This document shows, piece after piece, positions 17,529-25,458 of a DNA stretch of 64,000 bases. A program made the position numbers and the translations under genes. Positions within the stretch are counted from its first letter, which is position 1. The number at the start of each line of letters is the position of its first letter. Source of the DNA: Antarctobacter aquimaris. GTDB lineage: Bacteria > Pseudomonadota > Alphaproteobacteria > Rhodobacterales > Rhodobacteraceae. The notes under the pieces were generated by a model. It searched no databases. It was not told the DNA's origin and saw only the letters and a program-made list of their open reading frames with translations. The stretch lies in the NCBI RefSeq assembly GCF_900184945.1, contig NZ_FXYF01000007.1, positions 62,001-126,000 of the forward strand. Reading direction: 5' to 3'.

Positions 17529-18902
17529 TCAGACGTTCAACAGCAGGTGCTCACGCTCCCAAGGAGAGATCACCTGCAGGAATTCCTCGTACTCGGTCCG
17601 CTTCACGATGGAATAGACGCGCGCGAATTCCGGCCCCAGCACCTCGTGCAGCGCCTTGGCCTCGTCGAACAGGTCCAGCGCCTGGCCCAGCACGCGCGGA
17701 ATGTCCCCTTCGCCCTCGTAGGCGTCGCCGCGGAACTGCTTCGACGGCCAGCGCTCCTCCATCATTCCCAGGTAGCCGCAGGCCAGTGAGGCCGCGATGC
17801 CCAGGTAGGGGTTGCAGTCCATCCCCGCCAGCCGGTTTTCCACCCGCCGCGCCTCCGGTCCCGACAACGGGATGCGGATGCCGGTGGTGCGGTTGTCGCG
17901 GCCCCATTCCAGGTTGATCGGCGCGGCGTGGTCCTTCACGTAGCGGCGATAGCTGTTGACGTAGGGTGCCTGCACCGCGATGGCCGAGGGCAGGTAGGTC
18001 TGAAGCCCGCCGATGAAGTGAAAGAACAGGTCGGTCTCGCCACCCTGCGGGCCGGAGAACAGGTTTTTCTTTGTTTGCAGGTCCATCACCGAATGATGGA
18101 TGTGCATGGCGCTGCCCGGCTCGTCGGCGATCGGCTTGGCCATGAAGGTGGCAAAGCAGTCGTGCCGCAGCGCGGCCTCGCGGATCAGCCGCTTGAAGTA
18201 GAACACCTCGTCGGCCAGCTTGACCGGGTTGCCGTGCCGCAGGTTGATCTCCAGCTGCCCGGCGCCGCCTTCCTGGGTGATGCCGTCGATCTCGAACCCC
18301 TGCGCCTCGGCGAAATCGTAGATGTCGTCGATCACCGGGCCGAACTCGTCCACCGCGGTCATCGAATAGGCCTGCCGCGCGGCGGCGGGCCGGCCCGAGC
18401 GGCCCATCATCGGCATGATGTCCTTTGCCGGGTCGATGTTGCGCGCCACCAGGTAGAATTCCATCTCCGGCGCCACCACCGGCTTCCAGCCCTGCGCCTC
18501 GTACAGCGCCACAACGCGCTTGAGCACGTTGCGCGGGCTGAAAGGCACCGGTACGCCGTGCCGGTCAAAGGCGTCGTGGATCACCTGCAACGTCCAGTCG
18601 CCGGTCCAGGGCGCGGCCGTGGCCGTGGTCATGTCCGGCCGCAGCACCATGTCGCGCTCGATAAAGCCGTCCGCACCCGCAGCCTCGCCCCAGTCCCCGG
18701 TGATGGTCTGAAAGAAGATCGAGTCCGGCAGGTGGAAATACCCCTGCCGCGCGAACTTGGACGCCGGAACCGCCTTGCCCCGCGCGATGCCGGGCAGGTC
18801 CGACACGATGCACTCGACCTCGTCCAGCTTGCGCCCCTCCAGGTAAGCGCGGGCGGCGGGAGGCAGGTTGTCGGTCCAGTCGGTCTGGGTGGTCGGTTCC
18901 AC
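17529..18902 (-). CDS. Glutamine synthetase-family protein, gamma-glutamylputrescine synthetase-like (PuuA type)
   Basis: 457 residues with a GS beta-grasp N-domain and catalytic domain. Visible active-site elements are EMEFYLV, TQEGGAGQLEINLRHGNPVKLADEVFYFKRLIREAA, MAKPIADEPGSAMHIHHS and NRTTGIRIP, followed by ENRLAGMDCNPYL. The HIHHS variant and absence of an adenylylation loop separate it from housekeeping GlnA. PuuA-type enzymes ligate glutamate to putrescine or another amine with ATP. It lies between the amidotransferase gene and the PuuB-like gene, all leftward. Confidence 0.87.
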   Translation of the reverse strand: MEPTTQTDWTDNLPPAARAYLEGRKLDEVECIVSDLPGIARGKAVPASKFARQGYFHLPDSIFFQTITGDWGEAAGADGFIERDMVLRPDMTTATAAPWTGDWTLQVIHDAFDRHGVPVPFSPRNVLKRVVALYEAQGWKPVVAPEMEFYLVARNIDPAKDIMPMMGRSGRPAAARQAYSMTAVDEFGPVIDDIYDFAEAQGFEIDGITQEGGAGQLEINLRHGNPVKLADEVFYFKRLIREAALRHDCFATFMAKPIADEPGSAMHIHHSVMDLQTKKNLFSGPQGGETDLFFHFIGGLQTYLPSAIAVQAPYVNSYRRYVKDHAAPINLEWGRDNRTTGIRIPLSGPEARRVENRLAGMDCNPYLGIAASLACGYLGMMEERWPSKQFRGDAYEGEGDIPRVLGQALDLFDEAKALHEVLGPEFARVYSIVKRTEYEEFLQVISPWEREHLLLNV

Positions 18903-18944
18903 GGGAAGGGTCCTTGTCGGGATCGGGTTAAGGGAAAGGCAAGA

Positions 18945-19643
18945 TCATGCGGCCCGGCCGGGCAGTTGCTTGTGTTGCAGGAAATGGATCAGGTCGTCGA
19001 TCAGTTCGGCGCTGTCCAGCGGGGTCTCCATGACCTCTTCGGCATGGCGCAGCGTCTCTTCGGGCACCACGCCGGGTCCGCGCTTTTCCAGCAGGCCGCG
19101 GGTAAAGGCGACGTCGAACTCGGGGTGCGGCTGGATGGTGTAGGCCCGGCCCGGGTAGAGCAGGGCGGCGTGTTTGCAGAAGTCGCTGGAGGCCAGCGTC
19201 ACCGCGCCTTCGGGTGGCTCTGTCACCTGGTCCTGGTGCCAGGCCATGACCGTCTTTGGTCCGCGTCCGACGAAATCATAGGTCTGCGGACCCACCGACC
19301 AGCCGCCGGGGAACTTGACCGCCGTGCCGCCCAGCGCCCGGGCGATGACCTGGTGGCCAAAGCAGATGCCCACCAGCGGCCGCCCCTGGGCGACGATCTG
19401 GCGGATCAGCTCCTCCAGCGGTGGGATCCAGGCGTGATCCTCGTAGACACCGTGGCGCGAGCCGGTGATCAGCCAGCCGTCCGCCGCCTCGGGGCCGGGC
19501 GGGAAGTCACCGTTCACCACCGACCAGGTCTGGAACTCGAAGCCCGCCTTTGCCAGCCGGTCCATGAAGATGTCCGGGTACTGGCCGTACGTTTCGGCCA
19601 GTTCTGGCACGACGATGCCGGTTTGCAGAATGCCGATTTTCAT
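18945..19643 (-). CDS. Class I glutamine amidotransferase-like protein
   Basis: 232 residues from the ATG at 19643 (MKIGILQTG), preceded by AAGGGCG. The GATase triad is intact: nucleophile Cys in GICFGHQ, then QPHPEF supplying His and Glu. The WLITGSRHGVYED segment fits the GuaA-like free-standing GATase group. In this context it may hydrolyse a gamma-glutamyl product, the PuuD step (gamma-glutamyl-GABA to GABA and glutamate), though PuuD itself belongs to the related peptidase C26 group. Flanked on both sides by PuuA-like genes. Confidence 0.8.
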   Translation of the reverse strand: MKIGILQTGIVVPELAETYGQYPDIFMDRLAKAGFEFQTWSVVNGDFPPGPEAADGWLITGSRHGVYEDHAWIPPLEELIRQIVAQGRPLVGICFGHQVIARALGGTAVKFPGGWSVGPQTYDFVGRGPKTVMAWHQDQVTEPPEGAVTLASSDFCKHAALLYPGRAYTIQPHPEFDVAFTRGLLEKRGPGVVPEETLRHAEEVMETPLDSAELIDDLIHFLQHKQLPGRAA

Positions 19644-19655
19644 GAAACGCCCTTG

Positions 19656-19669
19656 TTTCTGATCAAAAG
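19656..19669 (-). promoter_or_regulatory. TGATCA-centred near-palindrome upstream of the amidotransferase gene
   Basis: TTTCTGATCAAAAG, about 12 bp before the amidotransferase start. It shares the TTnTGATCAnAA pattern with a perfect palindrome upstream of the neighbouring glutamine-synthetase-like gene at 21059-21074. Possibly a shared operator. Confidence 0.3.
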
Positions 19670-19692
19670 CCACCCGCGCTGCCTTGGCAGGC

Positions 19693-21039
19693 CTATACCG
19701 TGTCCAGGTACAGCTCAGTCTGTTCCGATTTTGTCAGGTCGTCCATGTCGCGCAACTCCTGCCGCTTGGTCAGGACAAAGTTGTCGATCAACTCCTGCGG
19801 AAAGATGCGCGGCATCACCGGGCTCTTTTCAAAGGCATGGATGGCGCTGGCCCAGTTCGAGGGCATCTGCGGCAGGTCCTGTTCGTAGGCGTTGCCGGTG
19901 ATCCGCTCGGGCGGCACGATCTTGTCCTCGATCCCCATCAGTGCCGCGCCCAGGATGGCCGCCAGCGCGAGGTAGGGATTCACGTCGCCGCCCGCAACGC
20001 GGTGTTCGATCCGGCGCGCGGCGGGCGGGCCGGAGGGCACGCGCACCGCGGCGGTGCGGTTGTCGTAGGCCCAGCAGATCGCCGACGGCGCATGGGCATC
20101 GGGCACCAGCCGTTCAAAGCTGTTGAGGTGCGGCGCAAAGATCAGCGTGCTGTCGGACAGCGCGGTCAGGCAGCCGCCGATGGCGTGCAGCAGCGTTTCG
20201 GTGCCCTCCGGTCCGCCGTTGTTGAAGATGTTGTTGCCCGCCTCGTCCAGTACCGAGAAATGCGCATGCATCCCGTTGCCGGAATAATCCTCGTAGGGCT
20301 TGGCCATGAAGCTGGCGGCAAAACCGTGCTTGCGCGCCAGGCCCTTGACCAGCGTCTTGAACAGCCAGGCGTCGTCGGCCGCCTTCAGCGCGTCGGCCTG
20401 GTGCATCAGGTTGACCTCGAACTGGCCGATGCCCGCCTCCGAGATCAGCGTGTCCGAGGGGATGTCCATCACCTCGCAGGCCTCGTAGAGATCGGTAAAG
20501 AAGGTGTCGAAGGCGTCCAGCGCCCGGATCGACAGCACCTCGGCCGCGTCGCGCCGCTTGCCCGACCGGGGCGAGATCGGGATCTGCAACCGGCGGGTGC
20601 TGTCGTCGATCAGGTAGAACTCCAGCTCGACGGCAACGACGGGGGTCAGACCCAGCGCGGCGAACCGTTTCTGGATGAACGAAAGGGCGTGGCGCGGATC
20701 GCCCTCGTAGGGGCGGCCGTCCTCGTGGAACATCCAGATCGGCAGCAGGGCCGAAGGCGCCTCCAGCCAGGGCATCGGCACAAAGCCACGCTCGGTCGGG
20801 TAGAGGATGGCGTCGCGGTCGCCGCTTTCAAAGACCAGCGGGCTGTCGGCGATGTCCTCGCCCCAGATGTCGACGTTGAGCGCCGAAAACGGGAAGCGGG
20901 TCCCGTCCTTGAGCACCTTGATGGCGCTCGGGATGGGCATCCGCTTGCCGCGGGCGACGCCGTTGACGTCACAGGCGGCGGCTCGGATGGTGCGGATTTG
21001 CGGGCGTTCGTGCAGCCAGTCAGCGCTGGGGGCGGGCAT
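19693..21039 (-). CDS. Glutamine synthetase-family protein, second PuuA-like paralogue
   Basis: 448 residues. It shares architecture with the gene at 17529-18902 but is clearly diverged: VELEFYLIDD, SEAGIGQFEVNLMHQADALKAADDAWLFKTLVKG, MAKPYEDYSGNGMHAHFSV, and DNRTAAVRVPSGPPAARRIEHRVAGGDVNPYL. The conserved glutamate and ATP-site residues are present, so it should be active. Two paralogues in one operon suggest different amine acceptors (for example putrescine versus another mono- or diamine). This is inference. ATG at 21039. Confidence 0.87.
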   Translation of the reverse strand: MPAPSADWLHERPQIRTIRAAACDVNGVARGKRMPIPSAIKVLKDGTRFPFSALNVDIWGEDIADSPLVFESGDRDAILYPTERGFVPMPWLEAPSALLPIWMFHEDGRPYEGDPRHALSFIQKRFAALGLTPVVAVELEFYLIDDSTRRLQIPISPRSGKRRDAAEVLSIRALDAFDTFFTDLYEACEVMDIPSDTLISEAGIGQFEVNLMHQADALKAADDAWLFKTLVKGLARKHGFAASFMAKPYEDYSGNGMHAHFSVLDEAGNNIFNNGGPEGTETLLHAIGGCLTALSDSTLIFAPHLNSFERLVPDAHAPSAICWAYDNRTAAVRVPSGPPAARRIEHRVAGGDVNPYLALAAILGAALMGIEDKIVPPERITGNAYEQDLPQMPSNWASAIHAFEKSPVMPRIFPQELIDNFVLTKRQELRDMDDLTKSEQTELYLDTV

Positions 21040-21058
21040 TTGAGGACTCGTTCTTTCG

Positions 21059-21074
21059 GAATTTGATCAAATTC
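21059..21074 (-). promoter_or_regulatory. Perfect 16-bp palindrome, candidate operator/promoter element
   Basis: GAATTTGATCAAATTC begins 20 bp before the ATG of the second PuuA-like gene, in the 144-bp gap behind the permease gene. The symmetry and AT-rich setting in a GC-rich genome suggest a dimeric regulator site and a possible internal promoter of the operon. Confidence 0.45.
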
Positions 21075-21183
21075 ATATGCGAGCCGGCGCGATCCGGCAA
21101 GAGGGACGTGGAGACCATGCCGCCGAACCCCGCGCCCTGCCGCCTTCGTGACACGGATGGGCACTCCGGGCGCCGGCCTGGCC

Positions 21184-21990
21184 TCAGCGGATCAGGTTCA
21201 TCCGCATCTTCAGGCGCCCCCGGACATCCTGCGGCAGATGACGGTTCAGCCGCCGGTTGATCAGCCCGAATAGGCCGATGATGACCAGCGTCACCAGGAT
21301 GAAGTAGCCCGCCAGGATCGGGTAGGGCACGAAGGGGTTGAAGGTCTTGTCGGCAAAGTAGCTGGCGTAATACAGCGCGTCGCCGCGCTGCTGCCAGGCG
21401 GGAAAGCCGGAAAAGAACACCAGCGTCGTGGCATGGAACAGAAAGATCGCCTCGTTGGTGTAGGCCGGCCAGGCCAGCCGCAGCATGGTGGGCCAGGTGA
21501 TCTTGCGGAACTTCTTCCAGCCGGAGAACCCGTAGGCATCCGCCGCCTCCATGTCGCCCTTGGGGATCGACAGAAGCGCGCCGTAAAAGATCTCGCCGGA
21601 ATAGGCCGAGGTATTCAGGAACAGCACGATCAACGCCCCCAGCCAGGCCGCGGTGAAGGCGTCGAAGACCGGCGAGACCGACTTGAGGCTGAGAAAGGCG
21701 AAATAGGCAAAGAAGAACTGGATGAACAGCGGGCTGCCCCGGAACACGAAGATGAACCATTCCGACGCCTTGCGCGCCACCGGGTTCGCCGCGCCCTTGC
21801 CCAGCGCCACCGCGGTGGCGAGGAAGAAGCCCGACAGCAGGGCAAGCGTGCCGAAGTAGACGTTCCAGATCATGCCCGAGCCGATCAGCACCACCTGCTT
21901 GCACAGGGTGAAATCGTCGCGCGGCAGCAGCCGTTCGCCGATCCCGATCGAGCGCAGGCCGTAGTCCATCAGCGTGTCCCAGCAGCTCAT
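21184..21990 (-). CDS. Polar amino acid-type ABC transporter permease (second permease)
   Basis: 268 residues from the ATG at 21990 (MSCWDTLMDYG). About five membrane segments are seen, with the EAA cytoplasmic loop in MEAADAYGFSGWKKFRKITWPTMLR, which contacts the ATPase. It is of the HisM/ArtM/OccM type, importing basic amino acids, opines or related cations. It pairs with the permease at 22079-22960 to form the heterodimeric channel. The in-frame upstream region (21991-22125) is a repeat copy, not coding. Confidence 0.88.
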   Translation of the reverse strand: MSCWDTLMDYGLRSIGIGERLLPRDDFTLCKQVVLIGSGMIWNVYFGTLALLSGFFLATAVALGKGAANPVARKASEWFIFVFRGSPLFIQFFFAYFAFLSLKSVSPVFDAFTAAWLGALIVLFLNTSAYSGEIFYGALLSIPKGDMEAADAYGFSGWKKFRKITWPTMLRLAWPAYTNEAIFLFHATTLVFFSGFPAWQQRGDALYYASYFADKTFNPFVPYPILAGYFILVTLVIIGLFGLINRRLNRHLPQDVRGRLKMRMNLIR

Positions 21991-22002
21991 GCCCGCCCCC
22001 CG

Positions 22003-22068
22003 TGTTTCTTCTGGCCCGAAATATCTCGGGGGGAGGCCCGCAGGGCCGGGGGGCAGCGCCCCCCTGCA
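22003..22068 (-). repeat. Dispersed intergenic hairpin repeat, copy D
   Basis: On the minus strand: GGGGGGCGCTGCCCCCC hairpin, second GGCCC/GGGCC stem, CCCCCCGAGATATTT, spacer, CCAGAAGAAA. It occupies most of the 88-bp gap between the two permease genes, again inside an operon. Confidence 0.65.
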
Positions 22069-22078
22069 CGACCGCCGC

Positions 22079-22960
22079 TCATGCCGCCTTCCTTTGCGCT
22101 TCGCCGCCCGTGGTCGCCTGGCCATGGGTCAGCCGTGCCATGACCCGGTCCAGCACCAGTTCGGACACGCGGGTGAACGCCAGGTAGAAGACCAGCAGCG
22201 CGAGGAAATACCACATCCGCCAGTCGCCGTGCGGGTAGTCGGTAAAGCGGGGTGTCTTGGACCCGCCCAGCTCGCGCGCCCAATAGACGATGTCTTCGAC
22301 CCCCAGCAGGAACAAGAGCGGCGTGGCCTTGATCAGCACCATCCAGAGGTTCGACAGGCCGGGCATTGCAAAGACCCACATCTGCGGCACCAGGATGCGC
22401 CAGAAACACTGGCGCTGGCTCATGCCGTAGGCCTCGGCGGTCTCCATCTGCGCGCGCGGCACCGCCCGCATCGCGCCATAGAGCACGTTCGCGGCGAAAG
22501 CGCCGAAGACGATGGAAAAGGTCAGCACCGCGAGGAAGAAACCATAGGTCTCGTGCACCCATTGCGCGGCATTGCCCAGCGGCAGCTTGGCCTCCGGACA
22601 GACCACGAAATCGTTGCCCTGGCGGATCGGCTCGGTCCACTCGGGGCACTTGATCTCGTGCCGGATCCACTCGAAGAACTGGTCGAGCGCGATCACGAAG
22701 AACAGGAAAAAGGCGATGTCCGGCACGCCCCGCACGATGGCGACATAGCCACGGCCCAGCAGGCTGAGCGGCAGGAACCGCGACCGCGCGGCGCTGGCCC
22801 CGGCAAAGCCGAAGGCCAGGGCCGCGGGCGCTGTGATCGCCAGCAGCAGCAGGACTGTCCCGACCGACCAGTAGATCGCCATGTGCTTGCCTGTCGTCAG
22901 GTAGCAGGCCATCCAGTGGAGATCGGACAGGGTGTCGGGGGCTGAACAGAAACCGAACAT
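22079..22960 (-). CDS. Polar amino acid-type ABC transporter permease (first permease)
   Basis: 293 residues from the ATG at 22960 (MFGFCSAPDT). HisQ/ArtQ-like, with hydrophobic segments at about 25-50, 65-90, 125-155, 185-215 and 250-275. An EAA loop is seen in METAEAYGMSQRQCFWRILVPQM. An insert of about 35 residues (EIKCPEWTEPIRQGNDFVVCPEAKLP) between the second and third helices is longer than in E. coli HisQ. The preceding frame (22961-23029) reads through an inverted-repeat structure and is not coding. Confidence 0.87.
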   Translation of the reverse strand: MFGFCSAPDTLSDLHWMACYLTTGKHMAIYWSVGTVLLLLAITAPAALAFGFAGASAARSRFLPLSLLGRGYVAIVRGVPDIAFFLFFVIALDQFFEWIRHEIKCPEWTEPIRQGNDFVVCPEAKLPLGNAAQWVHETYGFFLAVLTFSIVFGAFAANVLYGAMRAVPRAQMETAEAYGMSQRQCFWRILVPQMWVFAMPGLSNLWMVLIKATPLLFLLGVEDIVYWARELGGSKTPRFTDYPHGDWRMWYFLALLVFYLAFTRVSELVLDRVMARLTHGQATTGGEAQRKAA

Positions 22961-22996
22961 CGCGGGATCAGGCGAGGCTGGACACGACGGCGGAGC

Positions 22997-23057
22997 CTGG
23001 CGGGCAAAAGTTTTGCAAAACTTTTGCAAATTTCTTCAAAAGAAATCTGCCCGCCAG
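22997..23057 (-). repeat. Three-armed inverted-repeat structure between binding-protein and permease genes
   Basis: An outer perfect 10-bp stem (CTGGCGGGCA at 22997-23006 with TGCCCGCCAG at 23048-23057) encloses a perfect 24-bp palindrome (23004-23027, built from GCAAAAGTTTTGC) and a 7-bp hairpin ATTTCTT/AAGAAAT (23030-23046). It begins 13 bp after the binding-protein stop. A structure here could limit readthrough to the permeases or protect the upstream mRNA, as REP elements do in some ABC operons. Confidence 0.7.
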
Positions 23058-23070
23058 TCCCCGTCGCCGG

Positions 23071-23796
23071 TCAGAAGCCTTCGCCGATTTCCCACTTGGC
23101 GATCAGCGCATTCAGCGATCCGTCATCCTTCATCGACTGGATCGCCGCGTCGAACTTGGCGCGCAACTCGCCGTCGCTTTCGCGCAGGCCCATGCCCACG
23201 CCGCCGCCGATCAGCACCGACTCGCCCACCAGCGCAAGCTCGGCGTCCTCGTCGGCGATCGGCACCAGGTAGGCGCGGTCAGCCAGGACCGCGTCGGCCT
23301 CGCCGTTGCGAACCGCGGCGATGGTCTCCTCGGGGGTTGCGAATTCGACCAGCGTGGCGCCCATCTCGGCGATGTAGGCGGCCTGGATCGTGCTGGCCTG
23401 CGCGGCGAAGACGCCGTTCGCCATGTCGATCTCGGCGCCCTCGCGTCCCAGGAAGGCGGAGGGGTCGGGCTGGGTGTAGTTCTGGGTGAAGTCGATCACC
23501 TCTTCGCGCTCGTCGGTGATCGACATGCCGGCGATGATGGCGTCGTAGTTGCCCGACACCAGGTTCGGAATGATCGAGTCCCAATCATTCGTCACCCATT
23601 CGCAGGTCAGCTCGGCGCGCTTGCACAGCTCGTCGCCCAGGTCGCGCTCAAAGCCGGCGACCTGGCCGCTGTCGTCGATGTAGTTGTACGGAGGGTAGGC
23701 GCCCTCGGTGCCGAGGCGCACCACGGAATGGCTGGCCGCCCAGGCCGCACCGGCGAACATCGCCAGCGCCGCGGTTCCGATCAATAGTTTCTTCAT
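23071..23796 (-). CDS. ABC transporter substrate-binding protein, family 3 (cationic amino acid/polyamine type inferred)
   Basis: 241 residues. ATG at 23796 begins a Sec signal peptide (MKKLLIGTAALAMFAGAAWA, cleavage likely after AWA, about residue 20). The SBP_bac_3 core follows: RLGTEGAYPPYNYIDDSGQVAGFERDLGDELC, DWDSIIPNLVSGNYDAIIAGMSITDERE, and a C-terminal MKDDGSLNALIAKWEIGE. Such proteins bind polar amino acids, arginine/ornithine or opines in the periplasm. The gamma-glutamylation genes downstream suggest a cationic amino acid or amine ligand, which is inference. Confidence 0.9.
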   Translation of the reverse strand: MKKLLIGTAALAMFAGAAWAASHSVVRLGTEGAYPPYNYIDDSGQVAGFERDLGDELCKRAELTCEWVTNDWDSIIPNLVSGNYDAIIAGMSITDEREEVIDFTQNYTQPDPSAFLGREGAEIDMANGVFAAQASTIQAAYIAEMGATLVEFATPEETIAAVRNGEADAVLADRAYLVPIADEDAELALVGESVLIGGGVGMGLRESDGELRAKFDAAIQSMKDDGSLNALIAKWEIGEGF

Positions 23797-23819
23797 GAGG
23801 TTACTCCCTTGTATTGACC

Positions 23820-23863
23820 CGGCGGCTGTCCCGCCGGCTGCATCACCGGCCGTTTTTCGGCCT
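23820..23863 (-). promoter_or_regulatory. Two short stem-loops between the ATPase and binding-protein genes
   Basis: CCGGCGG/CCGCCGG (23820-23838) and GGCCG/CGGCC around a T5 loop (23849-23863; A5 on the mRNA strand) lie in the 65-bp gap. They may allow partial termination or stability differences between the ATPase and the binding protein. Confidence 0.4.
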
Positions 23864-24635
23864 AGGCGTGAACGGTCGACTGCAGGAAGCCCTGCAGCCG
23901 TTCCGACTTGGGCGCGCCGAAGAGTGTTTCCGGCGGCCCCTGTTCCTCGATCTGGCCCTGGTGGAGAAAGACCACGTGGTCGCTCACATCCGAGGCCATC
24001 TTCATGTCGTGCGTCACGATGATCATCGTGCGGCCCTCTCCGGCCAGCGACTTGATCACCCGCACCACCTCCTGTTCCAGTTCCGGGTCCAGCGCCGAGG
24101 TCGGCTCGTCGAACAGCAGCGCCTCGGGCTCCATGCACAGGGCGCGGGCGATGGCGGCGCGCTGCTGCTGGCCCCCCGACAGCTGCGCCGGAAAGGCGTC
24201 GCACTTGTCGCCGATGCCGACCTTGTCGAGATAGCCGCGCGCGGCCTCCTCGACCGCGGCGCGGTCACGCCCCAGCACGGTGACGGGCGCCTCCATCACG
24301 TTCTGCAGGATCGTCATGTGGGCCCACAGGTTGAACTGCTGGAACACCATCGACAGGTTGGTGCGGATGCGCAGCACCTGCTTGGGATCGGACGGCCGGC
24401 GATGGTGGCCCTTGCCCTTCCAGTGCACTGGCTCGCCCTTGAACAGGATGTCGCCCTGCTGGCTGTCTTCCAGCAGGTTGCAGCACCGCAGCAGCGTCGA
24501 CTTGCCAGAGCCCGAAGACCCGATCAGCGAAATCACCTCGCCCTTGTGCGCCGTGATGTCCACGCCCTTGATCACTTCGAGCGACCCATAGGCCTTGTGC
24601 AGGTTCCGGATCTCGATGACAGGGGTTTCGGACAA
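23862..24635 (-). CDS. ABC transporter ATP-binding protein (polar amino acid/opine type)
   Basis: 257 residues, HisP/OccP-like. Walker A GSSGSGKST (about 40-48), Q-loop in FQQFNLWAHMT, signature LSGGQQQRAAIARAL, Walker B ALLFDEPTSALDPE and H-loop VTHDM are all intact. It carries the family-typical insert around HWKGKGHHRRPSDPKQVLRIRTNLSMVFQQ. First gene of the leftward transporter block (ATPase, binding protein, two permeases), with the PuuA/PuuB-like genes behind. It is 97 bp behind the PhnD-like gene; a separate promoter is likely. Confidence 0.93.
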   Translation of the reverse strand: MSETPVIEIRNLHKAYGSLEVIKGVDITAHKGEVISLIGSSGSGKSTLLRCCNLLEDSQQGDILFKGEPVHWKGKGHHRRPSDPKQVLRIRTNLSMVFQQFNLWAHMTILQNVMEAPVTVLGRDRAAVEEAARGYLDKVGIGDKCDAFPAQLSGGQQQRAAIARALCMEPEALLFDEPTSALDPELEQEVVRVIKSLAGEGRTMIIVTHDMKMASDVSDHVVFLHQGQIEEQGPPETLFGAPKSERLQGFLQSTVHA

Positions 24636-24732
24636 GGGGGCCTCGGGTCGGCGTCAGGTTGGCCGGTATCAACGCGCAAAGCAGCGGTCTTGGCAAGGGG
24701 GCCGTGGCCAAAAAGCCCGTTCTGACCTAGGG

Positions 24733-25458
24733 TCAGGCCGGCGGTGGCGCCGGGATCGGCTGGGCCAGGTAGGCCGCCGGACCCAACACGCACAGCCCCT
24801 GCGGTCCTCCCATATCCCGCCGGTCGCCGTCCGGTAGAGCGGACAGCGCGGCCGACAGGGCGGCGCGCAGCGGTTCGGGATCCCGGGTCCGTGCCGAGAT
24901 GAGCGGCAGGCCGGGGGTGGCCGCTGTCGTGCCCCGGACCGAGACGCGGGCGGCAAGCCCGGGTTCCGTGTGTCGCAGGATGCGCCAGGTCACGGCATCG
25001 ACAAAGGCGATGTCCGCCGCGCCGCACGCAACGGCCTCGACCGAGGCGCTATGGGCCCCTGTGCAGTGATAGCCGGCAAAGGTCTGACCACCCGTCGCCG
25101 CCCAGCCGGACTGGCTGTCCGGCGCGTTGTAGGCCAGTTGCAGCGCCGCAGTCGGGCGAGGCTCGTCCGGGCGGGTGACGATGACGGACCGGTAGAGCCC
25201 TGGTGGCGTGTCCGGCAGCGCAAAGTCCAGCGTTCCCACGTAGGTGACATGCGGGTGCAGCCGCGCCCGGAAGGGCAAGCCGCAGGTCTGCGACAGCACC
25301 AGGTCCGGCGCCAGCCAGTGCGCATCCCAGTCCGCGGGCAGGTCTTCGGGCGGGATCAGGTCCGGCAGGCCGGGCAGGTGGCGGCGCACTTCGGCCCACA
25401 ACCGCCGCCACGCGGGCGCGGTCTCGTGGCGCCAGTACATCGGCAGGCTGGCGATCAC
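24733..25458 (-). CDS. PhnD-like periplasmic-binding-fold protein without signal peptide
   Basis: 241 residues from a GTG at 25458 that overlaps the TerB-like stop (GTGA). Sequence features fit PhnD/phosphonate-type solute-binding proteins: SQTCGLPFR, HVTYVGTLDFALP, GLYRSVIV, FAGYHCTGAHSASVEAVACGAADIAFVDAVTWRI. No signal peptide or lipobox is visible, so it is predicted cytosolic or its start is misplaced. No cognate permease or ATPase adjoins it. Ligand unknown; a sensor or salvage role is possible. Confidence 0.7.
   Translation of the reverse strand: MIASLPMYWRHETAPAWRRLWAEVRRHLPGLPDLIPPEDLPADWDAHWLAPDLVLSQTCGLPFRARLHPHVTYVGTLDFALPDTPPGLYRSVIVTRPDEPRPTAALQLAYNAPDSQSGWAATGGQTFAGYHCTGAHSASVEAVACGAADIAFVDAVTWRILRHTEPGLAARVSVRGTTAATPGLPLISARTRDPEPLRAALSAALSALPDGDRRDMGGPQGLCVLGPAAYLAQPIPAPPPA

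Noticed and set aside
22961-23029. N-terminal extension of the first permease
   Set aside because: The extension would translate the inverted-repeat arms; the ATG at 22960 gives a normal permease N-terminus.
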